Source: Clostridia bacterium (GTDB lineage Bacteria; Bacillota_A; Clostridia; Christensenellales; Aristaeellaceae). Taken from it: a stretch of 5,198 nucleotides of DNA. This document shows, one piece after another, positions 4,797 through 5,198 of the stretch. The notes under the pieces are model-generated. The model saw only the letters and a program-made list of their open reading frames with translations, was not told the DNA's origin and searched no databases. Both the position numbers and the translations under genes were made by a program. Numbering within the stretch: the first letter of the stretch is position 1; the number at the start of each line of letters is the position of its first letter. The stretch lies in NCBI GenBank assembly GCA_017481185.1, contig JAFUPO010000228.1, positions 1 through 5,198 on the forward strand, in the 5' to 3' direction.

Positions 4797-5198
4797 TTAC
4801 TGCAAACCCTCGTACAGGGCTTTGATCAATTCGCCGTCATCCTTGCCATATTCCCAAAGCATCACGCCCATAAGGCCGTTTGCTTTTGCGTATTCGCCTT
4901 TGGCCCGAGCCGAGCGGGCATCCTCATAGGAAATGAACTGGCTGCCGTCAAACAAATAGGGCGCCTTGGCCTGCTCGTCCCAATAGGCTTCGTAATCCTT
5001 CATCATATCTTTCAGCTGGGCGTAGGTGTAGGTCTTATTGCCGCTGGTACCCGCCCGCTGGCCCAAGCCGCTGCCGCCGCCCTGAACCTGCCGCCAGCAG
5101 CGGCCGTAGGCGGCCGCTCCCAGCACCAGCTTCTCCTTGGGCACTCCCTGCGCCACCAGGTGATTAATGGCGCTTTCGCCGCTGAGCTGATCCCCAGC
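4797..5198 (-). CDS. Glycoside hydrolase family 18 (chitinase-like) protein, C-terminal part
   Basis: The reading frame is open to the right edge, so the N-terminal part, including the catalytic DxxDxDxE motif, is outside the window. The GTG at 5156 is an internal valine. The 133 visible residues match the last part of the GH18 barrel. LVLGAAAYGR (fragment residues 24-33) is the strand-6 motif, usually LVLG.P.YGR. A Gly-rich loop follows, then YAQLKDMM, then YWDEQAKAPYLF and FISYEDARS (about 72-97). GLMGVMLWEYGKDD (108-121) is the final strand with the conserved substrate-binding Trp (W115). Family members hydrolyse beta-1,4-linked N-acetylglucosamine polymers or related glycans, usually outside the cell. 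The protein ends straight after the barrel with no C-terminal binding domain. Chitinase, endo-N-acetylglucosaminidase and spore-cortex-lytic relatives cannot be separated without the missing part. Confidence 0.85.
   Translation of the reverse strand, partial: AGDQLSGESAINHLVAQGVPKEKLVLGAAAYGRCWRQVQGGGSGLGQRAGTSGNKTYTYAQLKDMMKDYEAYWDEQAKAPYLFDGSQFISYEDARSARAKGEYAKANGLMGVMLWEYGKDDGELIKALYEGLQ

Noticed and set aside
5095..5118. Repeated CGGCCG blocks near the right edge
   Set aside because: They encode the Ala-Ala-Tyr-Gly-Arg part of the GH18 strand motif and are explained by coding sequence.

Overview
The window looks like chromosomal DNA of a low-to-moderate GC Gram-positive bacterium, most likely in the class Clostridia. 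The support is indirect. There is a class III (Firmicutes-type) fructose-1,6-bisphosphatase, an FtsH tail with a Clostridia-like C-terminus, strong AGGAGG ribosome binding sites, sigma-A-type promoters and a tRNA operon with encoded CCA ends. I cannot name a genus.

Layout, left to right. (1) Bases 2-583 (+) hold the 3' end of an ftsH gene, covering the zinc-protease half. An intrinsic terminator follows. (2) Bases 652-739 form a compact control region: a near-consensus promoter (TTGACA, 17 bp, TATTAT), a perfect 14+14 bp inverted repeat over the expected transcription start, and a Shine-Dalgarno site. It drives a secreted M14 zinc carboxypeptidase at 740-2155 (+). (3) The fbp gene (2197-4104, minus) converges on the peptidase gene, and one hairpin between the two stops can serve both. 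(4) A five-gene tRNA operon on the minus strand (Val-Asp-Phe-Gly-Cys, 4628 down to 4229) has its own strong promoter, an AT-rich upstream element and a terminator. (5) The right edge (4797-5198, minus) carries the C-terminal part of a glycoside hydrolase family 18 (chitinase-like) protein whose catalytic motif lies outside the window.

The genes do not form one pathway. They are separate transcription units: membrane proteolysis (FtsH), extracellular peptide breakdown (M14), gluconeogenesis (Fbp), translation (tRNAs) and glycan hydrolysis (GH18). Each unit has its own visible signals.

I found no CRISPR array, insertion sequence, phage gene or clear undescribed system. The items most worth a second look are the operator-like palindrome in front of the peptidase gene, a cluster of three calcium-loop-like motifs inserted in that peptidase, and a tRNA-Gly whose T-loop has C instead of T at position 55.
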